Shown in pieces: positions 1 to 8,681 of a stretch of DNA of 64,000 nt (its first letter is position 1; each line of letters opens with the position of its first letter). Made by a program: the position numbers and the translations under genes. The stretch covers positions 558,001 through 622,000 of the forward strand of contig CAVQGZ010000004.1 of NCBI GenBank assembly GCA_963712175.1. Reading direction: 5' to 3'. A model generated the notes under the pieces. The model was given only the letters and a program-made list of their open reading frames with translations, searched no databases and was not told the DNA's origin. The DNA comes from CAVQGZ01 sp963712175. Its GTDB lineage: Bacteria > Actinomycetota > Actinomycetes > Jiangellales > Jiangellaceae.

Positions 1-75
1 CAGGTCACGAAGGTTCAGGTCGAAGCCGTCGACGACCTCCTCAAGCGCAAGGAAGCAGAGCTGCTGGACGTCTGA
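1..75 (+). CDS. frr: Ribosome recycling factor, C-terminal end (partial)
   Basis: Only the last 24 codons are inside the window, ending in TGA at 73-75. The visible end (VDDLLKRKEAELLDV) is the conserved C-terminal helix of ribosome recycling factor, which with EF-G splits post-termination ribosomes in the cytoplasm. cdsA starts 3 bp after its stop, the usual actinobacterial frr-cdsA pairing, which supports the call from so short a piece. Confidence 0.85.
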   Translation, partial: QVTKVQVEAVDDLLKRKEAELLDV

Positions 76-78
76 GCC

Positions 79-924
79 GTGACCTCGGACCCCACCACCA
101 CCGAGCCCGCGCCCAGCAAGGCCGGGCGCAACCTCCCGGCGGCTGCTGCCGTCGGAGTGGTGCTGGCGTCGGTGGCACTGGGGTCGCTGTTCTTCGACCG
201 ACGGTGGTTCCTCCTGCTCGCCGCGACCGCGATGGTGACCGCCGTCTGGGAGCTCGGCGGTGCACTGCGAGCCGCCGGGATCAGCCTTCCCACGCCTCCG
301 CTGTACGTGGGTGTCCTGGGAGTGATCGCCGCGGCCTGGTTCGCGGGAGCGGGCGGTGTGGCAGTCGGTGTCGCGTTGAGCGTGCTGGCGGTCATGCTGT
401 GGCGGGGCATGCGCGGCGCGACCGGCTACCTGGCCGACACCTCGGCCGGCGTCTTCACGGTCGGCTACCTCCTCATGGCGGGCGGGTTCGCAACGCTGCT
501 CGTGCGGGAGGACGACGGGGCCTGGCGTGTCGTGGCCTGGTTGCTGGTTGTGGTGGCCTCCGACGTCGGCGGGTACGCGGTGGGCGTGCTGATCGGCAAG
601 CACCCGATGGCGCCCTCGGTGAGCCCCAAGAAGTCGTGGGAGGGCTTCGGTGGATCCGTGCTGGCCTGTGTCGGATCCGGAGTCGCCATCGTGGTGTGGG
701 GACTGGGGGGCCCGTGGTGGGCGGGCCTCGTCCTCGGAGTCGCCGTGGCCCTGGCTGCCACCCTGGGTGACCTTGCCGAGTCGTTGCTCAAACGCGACAT
801 CGGTGTCAAGGACATGGGCTCGCTGCTGCCGGGTCACGGCGGCGTGATGGACCGCCTCGACTCGATCGCGCTGTCGGCCCCCGTCGCCTGGCTGGTCCTG
901 ACCGCCTTGGTGCCCGTGGCCTGA
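79..924 (+). CDS. cdsA: Phosphatidate cytidylyltransferase (CDP-diglyceride synthase)
   Basis: Integral membrane enzyme that makes CDP-diacylglycerol from CTP and phosphatidic acid, the entry step to phosphatidylglycerol, cardiolipin and phosphatidylinositol. The 281-residue product (GTG start, 3 bp after frr) has a polar N-terminal tail, several hydrophobic helices and, near the C-terminus, the family signature: SLLKRDIGVKD followed by LPGHGGVMDRLDS with its metal-binding acidic residues. pgsA, further along the window (60282), uses its product. Family membership is clear. The start could lie slightly downstream, but no better ribosome site is visible. Confidence 0.95.
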   Translation: MTSDPTTTEPAPSKAGRNLPAAAAVGVVLASVALGSLFFDRRWFLLLAATAMVTAVWELGGALRAAGISLPTPPLYVGVLGVIAAAWFAGAGGVAVGVALSVLAVMLWRGMRGATGYLADTSAGVFTVGYLLMAGGFATLLVREDDGAWRVVAWLLVVVASDVGGYAVGVLIGKHPMAPSVSPKKSWEGFGGSVLACVGSGVAIVVWGLGGPWWAGLVLGVAVALAATLGDLAESLLKRDIGVKDMGSLLPGHGGVMDRLDSIALSAPVAWLVLTALVPVA

Positions 925-971
925 GGCCCGGTGTCGGCTGGGCTCCTGCGCGTGGGAGCATCGCTGTCATC

Positions 972-2153
972 ATGGTCCGCCTTACCCTCGATGACACGCC
1001 TGGCCGTCGCGGCAAGCCCCCTCGGCACCTGGCCGACCTGACGGTCGAGCAACGAAGGGCAGCGGTGGCCGACCTCTCTCTGCCGGCCTATCGCGCTGAC
1101 CAGCTCTCGCGTCAGTACTTCGCCCGGCTCAACGGCGACGCCACCACGATGACCGATCTTCCGGCCGCCGTGCGAGCCGAGGTCGCCGCGGCGTTGTTCC
1201 CCGCGTTGCTCACACCGGTTCGCCAGCTGCAGGCCGACGCGGGCGCCACGGTCAAGAGCCTGTGGCAGCTGCACGACGGCTCCCGTGTCGAGTCGGTCGT
1301 GATGCGCTACGGCAGCACCGTGAGCTCCGAGGCTCCGGGGGCAGTGAGCGCGCAGCTGGGGGCCGAGAGCGACCCGACCGACGATCACCCGTCGAGTCGG
1401 GTGACGGTCTGCGTGTCCTCGCAGGCCGGATGCGGGATGGCCTGCCCCTTCTGCGCGACCGGCCAGCTGGGACTGACCCGCAACCTCTCCACGGGCGAGA
1501 TCGTCGACCAGGTGGTTGCCGCCTCCCGCGACGTGCCTGATCACCAGGGACCGGGGCGGGTCAGCAACGTCGTCTTCATGGGCATGGGGGAGCCGTTGGC
1601 CAACTACTCGGCCGTGGCATCGGCCCTGCGTCGCCTCACCGACCCGCTGCCGATGGGCCTGGGCATATCACCGCGACGCATCACCGTGTCAACGGTCGGC
1701 CTTGTGCCTGCCATCGCGAGGCTTGCCGACGAAGGTCTCCCGGTCACCCTGGCTGTGTCCCTGCACGCACCGGACGACGAGGCGCGCGACGAGCTCGTCC
1801 CCGTGAACACCCGATGGAAGGTGGCGGAGCTGCTCGACGCCGCGCGGTCGTACTTCGAGGTGACAGGTCGCCGCGTGTCCATCGAGTACGCATTGATTCG
1901 TGACGTGAACGACCAGCGGTGGCGCGCCGCGCTGCTCGCCCGCCTGCTGAACGCGCGCGGCCGCGGGTGGGTGCACGTCAACCCCATCCCCTTGAACCCG
2001 ACTCCAGGCTCTCGGTGGACGGCATCGCGACCAGGGGTGGAGCGGGCATTCGTGGACGCGCTGCGCTCGGCCGGTGTCCCGACCACGGTGCGCGACACCC
2101 GTGGCCGAGACATCGACGGCGCCTGCGGACAGCTGGCCGCAGCCGAGGCGTGA
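972..2153 (+). CDS. rlmN: Dual-specificity 23S rRNA/tRNA (adenine-C2) methyltransferase RlmN
   Basis: Radical SAM enzyme that methylates C2 of A2503 in 23S rRNA (in some bacteria also A37 of tRNAs). The 393-residue product carries the CxxxCxxC iron-sulfur motif in GCGMACPFCATGQLG at about residues 154-168, an FMGMGEP SAM-contact motif, and the C-terminal resolving cysteine in DIDGACGQL. Its length fits the family, with a short insert after residue 115. It follows cdsA by 47 bp, probably in the same transcript. ATG 972 is chosen because the preceding sequence is out of frame with cdsA and the N-terminus aligns with family members from there. Confidence 0.95.
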   Translation: MVRLTLDDTPGRRGKPPRHLADLTVEQRRAAVADLSLPAYRADQLSRQYFARLNGDATTMTDLPAAVRAEVAAALFPALLTPVRQLQADAGATVKSLWQLHDGSRVESVVMRYGSTVSSEAPGAVSAQLGAESDPTDDHPSSRVTVCVSSQAGCGMACPFCATGQLGLTRNLSTGEIVDQVVAASRDVPDHQGPGRVSNVVFMGMGEPLANYSAVASALRRLTDPLPMGLGISPRRITVSTVGLVPAIARLADEGLPVTLAVSLHAPDDEARDELVPVNTRWKVAELLDAARSYFEVTGRRVSIEYALIRDVNDQRWRAALLARLLNARGRGWVHVNPIPLNPTPGSRWTASRPGVERAFVDALRSAGVPTTVRDTRGRDIDGACGQLAAAEA

Positions 2154-2204
2154 CCGTCTGGCTGGTGCTGCACAGCCTCCTCGCTGACCGGGGTGATCGT
2201 CGCC

Positions 2205-2238
2205 CGTTCGTCGCACCTGGGCACCCGTTCGACGAACG
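2205..2238. promoter_or_regulatory. Perfect 9-bp inverted repeat upstream of prpE
   Basis: CGTTCGTCG (2205-2213) and CGACGAACG (2230-2238) are exact reverse complements separated by 16 bp. They lie in the 136-bp gap between rlmN and the prpE-like gene, ending 51 bp before its ATG. It could be an operator for the CoA ligase or a weak rlmN terminator. There is no T-run, so an operator seems likelier. Confidence 0.35.
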
Positions 2239-2289
2239 TGCTCCGAACCCGTAGCGAGGCACCCGAGCCTGCCGCAAAGATGACGGTCC

Positions 2290-4176
2290 ATGGGTGCATA
2301 CCAGCAGACCTACGAGCGCAGCCTGTCCGACCCCGCCGGCTTCTGGGGTGACGCGGCGACAGCCATCGACTGGGAGACGCCGCCGCCAACTGTCCTGGAC
2401 GCCAGCAACCCGCCCTTCTACCGATGGTTCACCGGTGGCCGGCTGAACACGTGCGCCAACGCCCTCGACCGACACGTGCGGGCCGGCAACGGCGACCGGG
2501 TGGCGCTGATCTACGACTCGCCGATCACCGACAGCGCCCGTACCTACACCTACGCCGAGCTGACCGACGAGGTGTCCCGCTTCGCCGGCGCGCTCCGGTC
2601 GCTCGGTGTCGGGGTCGGCGACCGGGTCGTCGTGTACATGCCGATGGTTCCGGAGGCGGCCATCGCCATGCTTGCCTGCGCCCGCCTCGGCGCCGTCCAC
2701 TCGGTCGTCTTCGGTGGCTTCGCGCCGCAAGAGCTCGCCGTCCGCATCGACGACGCAGAGCCGAAGGCCGTCGTCACGGCGTCCTGCGGCATCGAGCCGA
2801 CGCGGACGATCCCGTACAAGCCGCTGCTCGACAAGGCGCTCGAGCTGGCCCGGCACGACGTCGATCACTGCGTGGTGCTCCAGCGGCCGCAGGTCGTCGC
2901 CGACATGACACCGGGTCGCGACGTCTCCTGGTCCGACGCCGTGGCCGATGCCGGACCAGTCGAGCCGGTCGCCGTCGACGCCACCGATCCGCTCTACATC
3001 CTCTACACCTCGGGTACGACGGGCCGACCCAAGGGGATCGTGCGCGACAACGGCGGGCACGCCGTTGCGTTGGCCTGGTCGATGCCCAACGTCTACGACA
3101 TCGGTCCGGGTGACGTGTGGTGGGCAGCCTCCGACGTCGGCTGGGTCGTGGGCCACTCCTACATCGTGTACGCGCCGCTGCTGGTCGGGGCGACAACGGT
3201 CATGTTCGAGGGCAAGCCGGTCGGGACACCGGACGCCGGAGCATTCTGGCGGGTCGTGTCGCAGTACGGCGTCAAGGGCCTGTTCGCGGCCCCGACGGCC
3301 TTCCGCGCCATCAAGAAGGAGGATCCCGACGGCGAGTACCTCGCCCGCTACGACACGTCGTGCCTGGTCAACCTGTTCATGGCAGGGGAACGCCTCGACC
3401 CCGACACGTACGAGTGGGCCACCTCGACCGTCGGCGTCCCCGTCACCGACAACTGGTGGCAGACCGAGACAGGCTGGCCGATCTGCTCCAACCTGCGCGG
3501 GCTGGAGCCGATGCCGATCAAGCCCGGCTCGCCGTCGGTCCCGGTGCCCGGCTACGACGTCCAGGTGCTCGACGAGCTCGGCAACGAGCTGGGTCCGGAC
3601 TCCGAGGGTGCGATCTGCATCCGGCTGCCCATGCCGCCGGGAACCCTGCCGACGTTGTGGGGTGACGACGACCGCTACGTCCGGTCGTACCTGTCCACCT
3701 TCGACGGGTGGTACCTGTCCGGGGACGGCGGGTTCAAGGACACCGACGGGTATGTCTACGTGATGGGCCGCACCGACGACGTCATCAACGTCGCCGGCCA
3801 CCGGCTGTCAACCGGCTCCATGGAGGCCGTGCTGGCCAGCCACCCGGCCGTTGCCGAGTGCGCCGTGGTCGGCGTGCAGGACGTGCTGAAGGGTCAGGTG
3901 CCGCGAGGTCTCGTGGTACTCAAGGCAGGCGTCGACGTCGACCCCGATGAGCTGGCCGCCGAGCTGGTCTCGAAGGTGCGCGCCGAGATCGGTGCGGTCG
4001 CGGCGCTTCGCGAGATCGACGTCGTCCAGGCCTTGCCCAAGACCCGCTCGGGCAAGATCCTGCGCAAGACCATGCGCGAGCTGGCCGATGGCAAGACCCC
4101 GATGGTGCCGAGCACCATCGAGGACGCAAGCGTGCTGGACCGGCTGCGTCCAGTCCTCACCCACCAGCAGGAGTAG
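2290..4176 (+). CDS. prpE: Propionyl-CoA synthetase-like acyl-CoA ligase (PrpE type)
   Basis: AMP-forming acyl-CoA ligase of 628 residues, a normal length for PrpE/acetoacetyl-type synthetases. It would activate propionate or another short acid with ATP and CoA in the cytosol. It shows the N-terminal ACAS segment (FWGDAATAIDWETPP), the P-loop YTSGTTGRPKG (about 239-249), the substrate-pocket region CASDIGW-like ASDVGWVVGHSYIVYAPLL, DNWWQTETGWP, and the C-terminal catalytic lysine in LPKTRSGKILRKT. The first 60 residues (SNPPFYRWFTGGRLNTC) resemble PrpE more than Acs. It stands alone on the + strand, converging on the leftward operon 12 bp away. A role in propionyl-CoA use alongside MmsA is an inference. 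Confidence 0.88.
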   Translation: MGAYQQTYERSLSDPAGFWGDAATAIDWETPPPTVLDASNPPFYRWFTGGRLNTCANALDRHVRAGNGDRVALIYDSPITDSARTYTYAELTDEVSRFAGALRSLGVGVGDRVVVYMPMVPEAAIAMLACARLGAVHSVVFGGFAPQELAVRIDDAEPKAVVTASCGIEPTRTIPYKPLLDKALELARHDVDHCVVLQRPQVVADMTPGRDVSWSDAVADAGPVEPVAVDATDPLYILYTSGTTGRPKGIVRDNGGHAVALAWSMPNVYDIGPGDVWWAASDVGWVVGHSYIVYAPLLVGATTVMFEGKPVGTPDAGAFWRVVSQYGVKGLFAAPTAFRAIKKEDPDGEYLARYDTSCLVNLFMAGERLDPDTYEWATSTVGVPVTDNWWQTETGWPICSNLRGLEPMPIKPGSPSVPVPGYDVQVLDELGNELGPDSEGAICIRLPMPPGTLPTLWGDDDRYVRSYLSTFDGWYLSGDGGFKDTDGYVYVMGRTDDVINVAGHRLSTGSMEAVLASHPAVAECAVVGVQDVLKGQVPRGLVVLKAGVDVDPDELAAELVSKVRAEIGAVAALREIDVVQALPKTRSGKILRKTMRELADGKTPMVPSTIEDASVLDRLRPVLTHQQE

Positions 4177-4188
4177 GGGGCCGATCGG

Positions 4189-4776
4189 TCACTGCGCCGG
4201 TGGGAGGGTGCGGGCCATCGTCAACGTCTCACCCTCGTGCAGCGTGGTGAACCCGAGCCTCGCGTAGAACCCCACGGCTCGCCGGTTGGCTCGGTCCACT
4301 CGCAGGTGGACCCCGGGCGATCCGGCCTGCACCAGCCCGGTGAGGAACGCGGAGACGAGCCGTCGGCCCAGCCCGGCGCCGCGGGCCGCCGGCAGCAGGT
4401 TCACGTGAAGGTGGGACGGGAAGTCCTCGACCTCGCGGGGCAAGGCTCGCTCGGGCTCGGTGAGCAGTGCCACCAGGTCGGGGTCGGCTCCCGGCGGGCG
4501 GGGCAGGTGGGCGGCGGCCCACTCGCCGGCGCGACGGTAGAACGCGGGCGAGTCCAGCGCGCCGACGACGTAGCCGGTCACGGAGCCGTCTCGGACCAGG
4601 AGGCGAGACGTGGCGGGCTCGAGCTCGAGGTACGGCCGCGCGTAGACCAGCGACACCAGGGCGGGGTCGACGACGTCCACTCGCTGGGGACGACCCCCGT
4701 CAGCGGTGGCCCGGCACGCGGCGTCGACGGCGTCGGCGTCGGCGGGGGTACCGGGGCGGATGGTGATAGCCGTCAT
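4189..4776 (-). CDS. GNAT family N-acetyltransferase
   Basis: The 195-residue product has the GNAT acetyl-CoA loop NLLPAARGAGLGRRLVSAF (Q/RxxGxG/A type) and a C-terminal NRRAVGFYARLGFTTLHEGETL segment typical of the fold. The start ATG (4774-4776) overlaps the stop of the upstream FAD oxidoreductase (TGA 4773-4775) in an ATGA junction, so this is the last gene of the leftward five-gene operon. The context suggests acetylation of a polyamine-related amine, but the substrate cannot be read from the sequence. Confidence 0.85.
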   Translation of the reverse strand: MTAITIRPGTPADADAVDAACRATADGGRPQRVDVVDPALVSLVYARPYLELEPATSRLLVRDGSVTGYVVGALDSPAFYRRAGEWAAAHLPRPPGADPDLVALLTEPERALPREVEDFPSHLHVNLLPAARGAGLGRRLVSAFLTGLVQAGSPGVHLRVDRANRRAVGFYARLGFTTLHEGETLTMARTLPPAQ

Positions 4777-6155
4777 CCGTGCATCAGGCCCGCGAACGTG
4801 GTGGCGATGATCGAGCTGCGACCGGTGCGCCGCTCTTCGGGGTCCGCGTAGCCCATCGCGCGCAGGCCGGCGTTGACGCCCAGCCACCGCAGCGGCTCGG
4901 GCTCCCAGGGTCGCGATCGGTGGTTGACCCACGGGAGCGTGGTCAGGTCGGTCTGGCGACGAAGGATCAGGTCGGCCAGCGTCCGCCCAGCCAGGTTCGA
5001 GGCGCCGACGCCGTCGCCGACGTAGCCACCGGCCCAGGCCAGGCCGGTTCGAGGGTCCAGCCCGACCGATGGCCACCAGTCACGCGCGATGGCGAGGGGA
5101 CCCGCCCAGCGGTGCGTGACGGCGACGTCGCCGACCTCGGGCAGCAGGTCGGCCAGAGCGGACTCAAGCCAGTCCCAGACTCGTGGCACGACGTCCTGCT
5201 CGGGCGAGACCCGGGAGCCGAAGCGGTAGGGAGCACCTCGGCCTCCGAACGCGATCCGGTCGTCGGCGGTGCGCTGCCCATACACAACCATGTGGCGCAG
5301 ATCGGTGAAGGTGGTGCGGTCGGCCAGGCCGAGCCGCTCCCAGACCGGTCCCGGAAGTGGCGCGGTCGCCACCATGGCGGAGTACACGGGGACGACCGTG
5401 CGTTTGTAGCCGGGTAGCGCCGAGGAGTACCCCTCCGTGGCCCGCACCACGACCTCGGCCGACACCGTGCCGGCCGAGGTGACGGCCCGGCCCGGCTCGA
5501 TCGAGGACACCGGCGACTGCTCCATGATGCGCGCGCCGAGACCTTCGACCCGCTCGGCGAGCGAGCGCACCAGGCGTGCCGGGTGAAGTGCGGCACAGTG
5601 GGGGTTGAGCACGGCCCCGAGGACATCCGTCGCATCCAGCGTCGCACGCGCCTCCCGGGCGTCGGCGAGCCTCAGGTCGTCCTCACCGAAACCCCAGTCG
5701 CGGGCGTGCTGGACCATCCGGCGTGCCCGGTCGAGCTGACGAGGCGAGCGGGCCAGCGACACCGTCCCACCGTGAGCGAAGTCGGCTTCGATCCCGTCGC
5801 TCGCCACCACGCGGCCGACCTCGGTGACGGTGTCGTTCATGGCCCGCTGCATGCGAACCGCGTCCTCGCGCGACGTCCGCGCGGCCAGTGCCTCCCAGGA
5901 CGTCGGGAACAGCGCCGAGCACCAGCCCCCGTTGCGCCCCGAGGCTCCGAACCCTGCCGTCTCCCGCTCCAGGACGACGATGCGCAGGGTGGGGTCGTGG
6001 CGCAGCAGGTAGTAGGCGGTCCACAGCCCGGTGAAACCGGCGCCCACGATCGCGACATCGGCGTCGACAGGTCCTGCCACGCCGGCCCGCGGTTCGAGTG
6101 GGTCGTCGCCTGGCAGGGTGTCGTGCCACAGCGACAGGCTCCGGTAGGCGGTCAT
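4773..6155 (-). CDS. FAD-dependent amine oxidoreductase (DAO superfamily, PuuB-like)
   Basis: The 460-residue product has an N-terminal Rossmann FAD motif (DVAIVGAGFTGLWTAYYLL, about residues 31-49), the second glutamate of that fold (VVLERE), the ASGRNGGWC stretch typical of gamma-glutamylputrescine oxidase-like proteins, and a C-terminal GGYVGDGVGASNLAGRTLADL flavin-binding end. By family it oxidises an amine to an aldehyde with release of H2O2 or electrons. The start MTAYRSLSLW is chosen because it follows the stop of the preceding gene by 1 bp. The cluster has no visible gamma-glutamylputrescine synthetase or hydrolase, so it may act on free amines. Confidence 0.85.
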   Translation of the reverse strand: MTAYRSLSLWHDTLPGDDPLEPRAGVAGPVDADVAIVGAGFTGLWTAYYLLRHDPTLRIVVLERETAGFGASGRNGGWCSALFPTSWEALAARTSREDAVRMQRAMNDTVTEVGRVVASDGIEADFAHGGTVSLARSPRQLDRARRMVQHARDWGFGEDDLRLADAREARATLDATDVLGAVLNPHCAALHPARLVRSLAERVEGLGARIMEQSPVSSIEPGRAVTSAGTVSAEVVVRATEGYSSALPGYKRTVVPVYSAMVATAPLPGPVWERLGLADRTTFTDLRHMVVYGQRTADDRIAFGGRGAPYRFGSRVSPEQDVVPRVWDWLESALADLLPEVGDVAVTHRWAGPLAIARDWWPSVGLDPRTGLAWAGGYVGDGVGASNLAGRTLADLILRRQTDLTTLPWVNHRSRPWEPEPLRWLGVNAGLRAMGYADPEERRTGRSSIIATTFAGLMHG

Positions 6156-6156
6156 C

Positions 6157-6807
6157 TCAGGCCTGCAAGCCGGGCAGCGGCACCCGGCGGAGGTAGCCCG
6201 GAGGGTCGAGGTCCTCGCGCAGGTCTGGAGCCGCCTCGAGATCGCCCGTCGCGGCCCGCAACGGCAGGACACCCGCCCACGTGGGCCGGTCCAGGTCCTC
6301 GACCTCGTCGGTCGGCCACCCCTGGTTGGCCTTGACCGACCACTCGGTGATCGGCATCGCCAGCACCTCGGTCCCGGCCAGCTCCTTGCGGGTCGGTGGC
6401 CGCACGTCGGACCATCGACCCGGCACCGAGTGCTCGCTGATGCGTTCGAGGGCGGCCAGCTTCTCGGCGGTGGCGGTGAGCGGTGCGAACGACCCGAGGA
6501 GCATGGCGCTGCGGTAGCGCATGGACGCCTCGACCGCAGCCCGAGCCAGGACGTAGCCGTCGAGCAGCGTCACCGTCACGCACGTGGCGGCACCTGAGGC
6601 GAGGTGGCGAAACGCCCGTGACCCGGTCGACCCGTGGACGATGAGCCGGTCGCCGTCGCGCGCGTAGGCCAGCGGGATGACGAGCGGCTGGGAGCCGTCG
6701 TCGACAGCGACGTGCGCGATGCGGCCGGCGTCGAGCGCCGCGTCCAGCGCTGCCCGGTCGCGTACCTGGTGCTGCGGCAGGCGCCGTACCTGCGTCCGTG
6801 TTGTCAG
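6157..6807 (-). CDS. Pyridoxamine 5'-phosphate oxidase-family FMN-binding protein, probable CTG start
   Basis: The recognisable C-terminal part (LLDGYVLARAAVEASMRYRSAM ends at GTRKEL-like PPTRKELAGTEVLAMP) belongs to the split-barrel flavin-binding family of about 215 residues. A GTG at 6579 would give only 140 residues and cut the barrel in half. The frame stays open upstream and encodes the missing family-like N-terminus (ALDAGRIAHVAVDDG, then PLAYARDGDRLIVHGS). No ATG, GTG or TTG exists before the stop at 6910. CTG 6805-6807 overlaps the aminotransferase stop as CTGA and has AGGA 6 nt upstream, giving 216 residues. The role in the operon is unknown; it may serve cofactor or flavin chemistry. 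Confidence 0.75.
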   Translation of the reverse strand: MTTRTQVRRLPQHQVRDRAALDAALDAGRIAHVAVDDGSQPLVIPLAYARDGDRLIVHGSTGSRAFRHLASGAATCVTVTLLDGYVLARAAVEASMRYRSAMLLGSFAPLTATAEKLAALERISEHSVPGRWSDVRPPTRKELAGTEVLAMPITEWSVKANQGWPTDEVEDLDRPTWAGVLPLRAATGDLEAAPDLREDLDPPGYLRRVPLPGLQA

Positions 6808-8201
6808 AGCAGGTCCTGTGCCCGGGTCAGGACGGTGCGGAGGATCTGCTCGATCTCGTCGAACTGCTGCTGAGAGCTCACCAGTGGGGGAGCGAGCTGG
6901 ATCACCGGGTCACCGCGGTCGTCTGCCCGGCAGTACAGGCCGTTGTCGAACAGGGCCTTGGACAGGAAGCCCCGCAGAAGGCGCTCGGACTCGTCCTCGT
7001 CGAACGTCTCTCGGGTGGCCTTGTCCTTGACCATCTCGATGCCGTAGAAGAAGCCGGCGCCCCGGACGTCCCCCACGATGGGAAGGTCCAGGAGCTTCTC
7101 CAGCGTCGATCGAAAGGCGCCCTCGTTGGCGCGCACGTGATCGATGAGTCCTTCGCGCTCGAACACGTCCAGGTTGGCCAGCGCCACGGCCGCTCCCACC
7201 GGGTGCCCGCCCCAGGTGTAGCCGTGGGCGAACATCTCGGTGCCGTGGCGGAAGGGTTCGAACAGCCGGTCGCTGGCGATCATCGCGCCCATGGGCGCAT
7301 AGCCTGACGTCATCCCCTTCGCGGTCGTGATGATGTCGGGTGTGACGCCGTAGCGGCTCATCGCGAAGTAGTCACCGATCCGGCCGAAGGCGGTGATCGT
7401 CTCGTCCGCGACGAACAGCACGTCGTGCTCGTCGCAGATCTCTCGGACGCGTTGCAGGTAGCCGGGGGGAGGGGGGAAGCACCCGCCGGAGTTCTGGACC
7501 GGCTCGATGAAGACCGCCGCAACGGTCTCCGGGCCCTCGAACAGGATGGCCTCCTCGATGCGGTTGGCCGCCCACTGCCCGAAGGCCTCGAGGTCGTCGC
7601 CGTGCTCGGGAGCTCGGTAGAAGTTCGTGTTCGGAACCTTGTGCGCCCCGGGCACCAGCGGCTCGAACGCCTGCTTGGCGAACGGGATGCCGGTGATCGA
7701 CAGGGCCCCGTGCGGGGTGCCGTGGTAGGCGATCGAGCGGCTGATGACCTTGTGCTTCGTCGGCCGCCCGGTGATCTTGAAGTACTGCTTGGCCAGCTTC
7801 CATGCGGTCTCCACCGCTTCCCCGCCGCCGCTGGTGAAGAACACCCGGTTGAGGTCTCCGGGGGCGAGCGAGGCCAGCCTCTCGGCCAGCTCGATGGCTC
7901 GGGGGTGCGCGTAGGACCAGATCGGGAAGAACGCGAGCTCACGCCCCTGCCGTGCCGCGGCGTCGGCAATCTCGGCGCGCCCGTGCCCAGCCTGCACGAC
8001 GAACAGCCCCGCCAGGCCGTCCAGGTAGCGCCTGCCCTGGTCGTCCCAGATGTAGGGGCCGTCGCCCTTGACGATGACCGGAACGTGCCCACCTGTCTCG
8101 TAGACCGAGTGTCGGGTGAAGTGCATCCAGAGGTGGGACTGGGCGGCGCGAGCCAGGGCATCCTCGCCGGGCTCGTCCACGTACTGCGGCGTAACGGTCA
8201 T
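6804..8201 (-). CDS. Class III PLP-dependent aminotransferase (putrescine/beta-alanine type)
   Basis: The 465-residue product has the class III signature LFVADETITAFGRIGDYF, the PLP lysine in ITTAKGMTSGYAPMGA, SGGGEAVETAWKLAKQY (phosphate binding) and GYTWGGHPVGAAV. It resembles putrescine-pyruvate and omega-amino acid-pyruvate transaminases, which would turn putrescine or beta-alanine into the aldehyde using pyruvate or oxoglutarate as acceptor. The ATG at 8199-8201 overlaps the regulator's stop (ATGA). An in-frame ATG at 8213 would add MGSV and is less favoured. It is the second gene of the leftward operon and is probably controlled by the Lrp-type protein just upstream. Confidence 0.9.
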   Translation of the reverse strand: MTVTPQYVDEPGEDALARAAQSHLWMHFTRHSVYETGGHVPVIVKGDGPYIWDDQGRRYLDGLAGLFVVQAGHGRAEIADAAARQGRELAFFPIWSYAHPRAIELAERLASLAPGDLNRVFFTSGGGEAVETAWKLAKQYFKITGRPTKHKVISRSIAYHGTPHGALSITGIPFAKQAFEPLVPGAHKVPNTNFYRAPEHGDDLEAFGQWAANRIEEAILFEGPETVAAVFIEPVQNSGGCFPPPPGYLQRVREICDEHDVLFVADETITAFGRIGDYFAMSRYGVTPDIITTAKGMTSGYAPMGAMIASDRLFEPFRHGTEMFAHGYTWGGHPVGAAVALANLDVFEREGLIDHVRANEGAFRSTLEKLLDLPIVGDVRGAGFFYGIEMVKDKATRETFDEDESERLLRGFLSKALFDNGLYCRADDRGDPVIQLAPPLVSSQQQFDEIEQILRTVLTRAQDLL

Positions 8202-8674
8202 GACACTCCCCATGAGTAGGTCTGCTTCGCCAGCTTGAGGTACACGAAGGTCTCCGTGCCGCAGACCGCATCCATCGCGCGGATCTGGCGGTTCACGACG
8301 TCGAGCAGGTGGTCGTCGCTTCGGCACACGACCTCGACCAGCAGATCGAACGAGCCGGCCGTGACCACCACGTAGGACACCTCCGTCAGAGAGGACAGGG
8401 CCTCAGCCACCGGCTCGGGGTCGGTGTCGACGCGCACCCCCACCATCGCCTGGCGGGGGAACCCGAGCTGGAGTGGGTCGGTCACCGCCACGATGTCCAT
8501 GACACCCTTGTCGACCAGGCGTTGGACGCGAGCCCGCACCGCCGCTTCGGACAGCCCGACGGACTTGCCGATGGCGGAGTAGGCGCGGCGCCCGTCCTGC
8601 TGGAGCTCGGCGATGATCGCCTTGGAGGTGTCGTCGAGAGGGGGCGCGCCGTTGTGAGGTCGGTCCGGCACCAT
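8198..8674 (-). CDS. Lrp/AsnC family transcriptional regulator
   Basis: The product of about 158 residues has an N-terminal winged helix (LDDTSKAIIAELQQDGRRAYSAIGKSVGLSEAAVRARVQRL, split here as DDTSKAIIAEL and SVGLSEAAVRARVQRL) and a C-terminal ligand-binding RAM domain (VSYVVVTAGSFDLLVEVVC). Proteins of this group often sit next to polyamine or amino acid catabolic genes and sense an amino acid. It is first in the leftward operon and divergent from the potD operon, so it may regulate both. ATG 8674 is preferred; a TTG at 8710 would add 12 residues but overlaps a dyad. Confidence 0.9.
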   Translation of the reverse strand: MVPDRPHNGAPPLDDTSKAIIAELQQDGRRAYSAIGKSVGLSEAAVRARVQRLVDKGVMDIVAVTDPLQLGFPRQAMVGVRVDTDPEPVAEALSSLTEVSYVVVTAGSFDLLVEVVCRSDDHLLDVVNRQIRAMDAVCGTETFVYLKLAKQTYSWGVS

Positions 8675-8681
8675 CGCAGTC

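Noticed and set aside
1978..3801. 607-codon open frame on the minus strand across rlmN and prpE
   Set aside because: It runs antisense to two strongly motif-supported genes, is rich in His/Asp/Val/Arg as expected of complement-strand codons in GC-rich DNA, and matches no family.
6157..6579. 140-aa protein from GTG 6579 as a complete gene
   Set aside because: It would lack half of the split-barrel domain, and the frame upstream encodes family-like sequence with a coupled CTG start.
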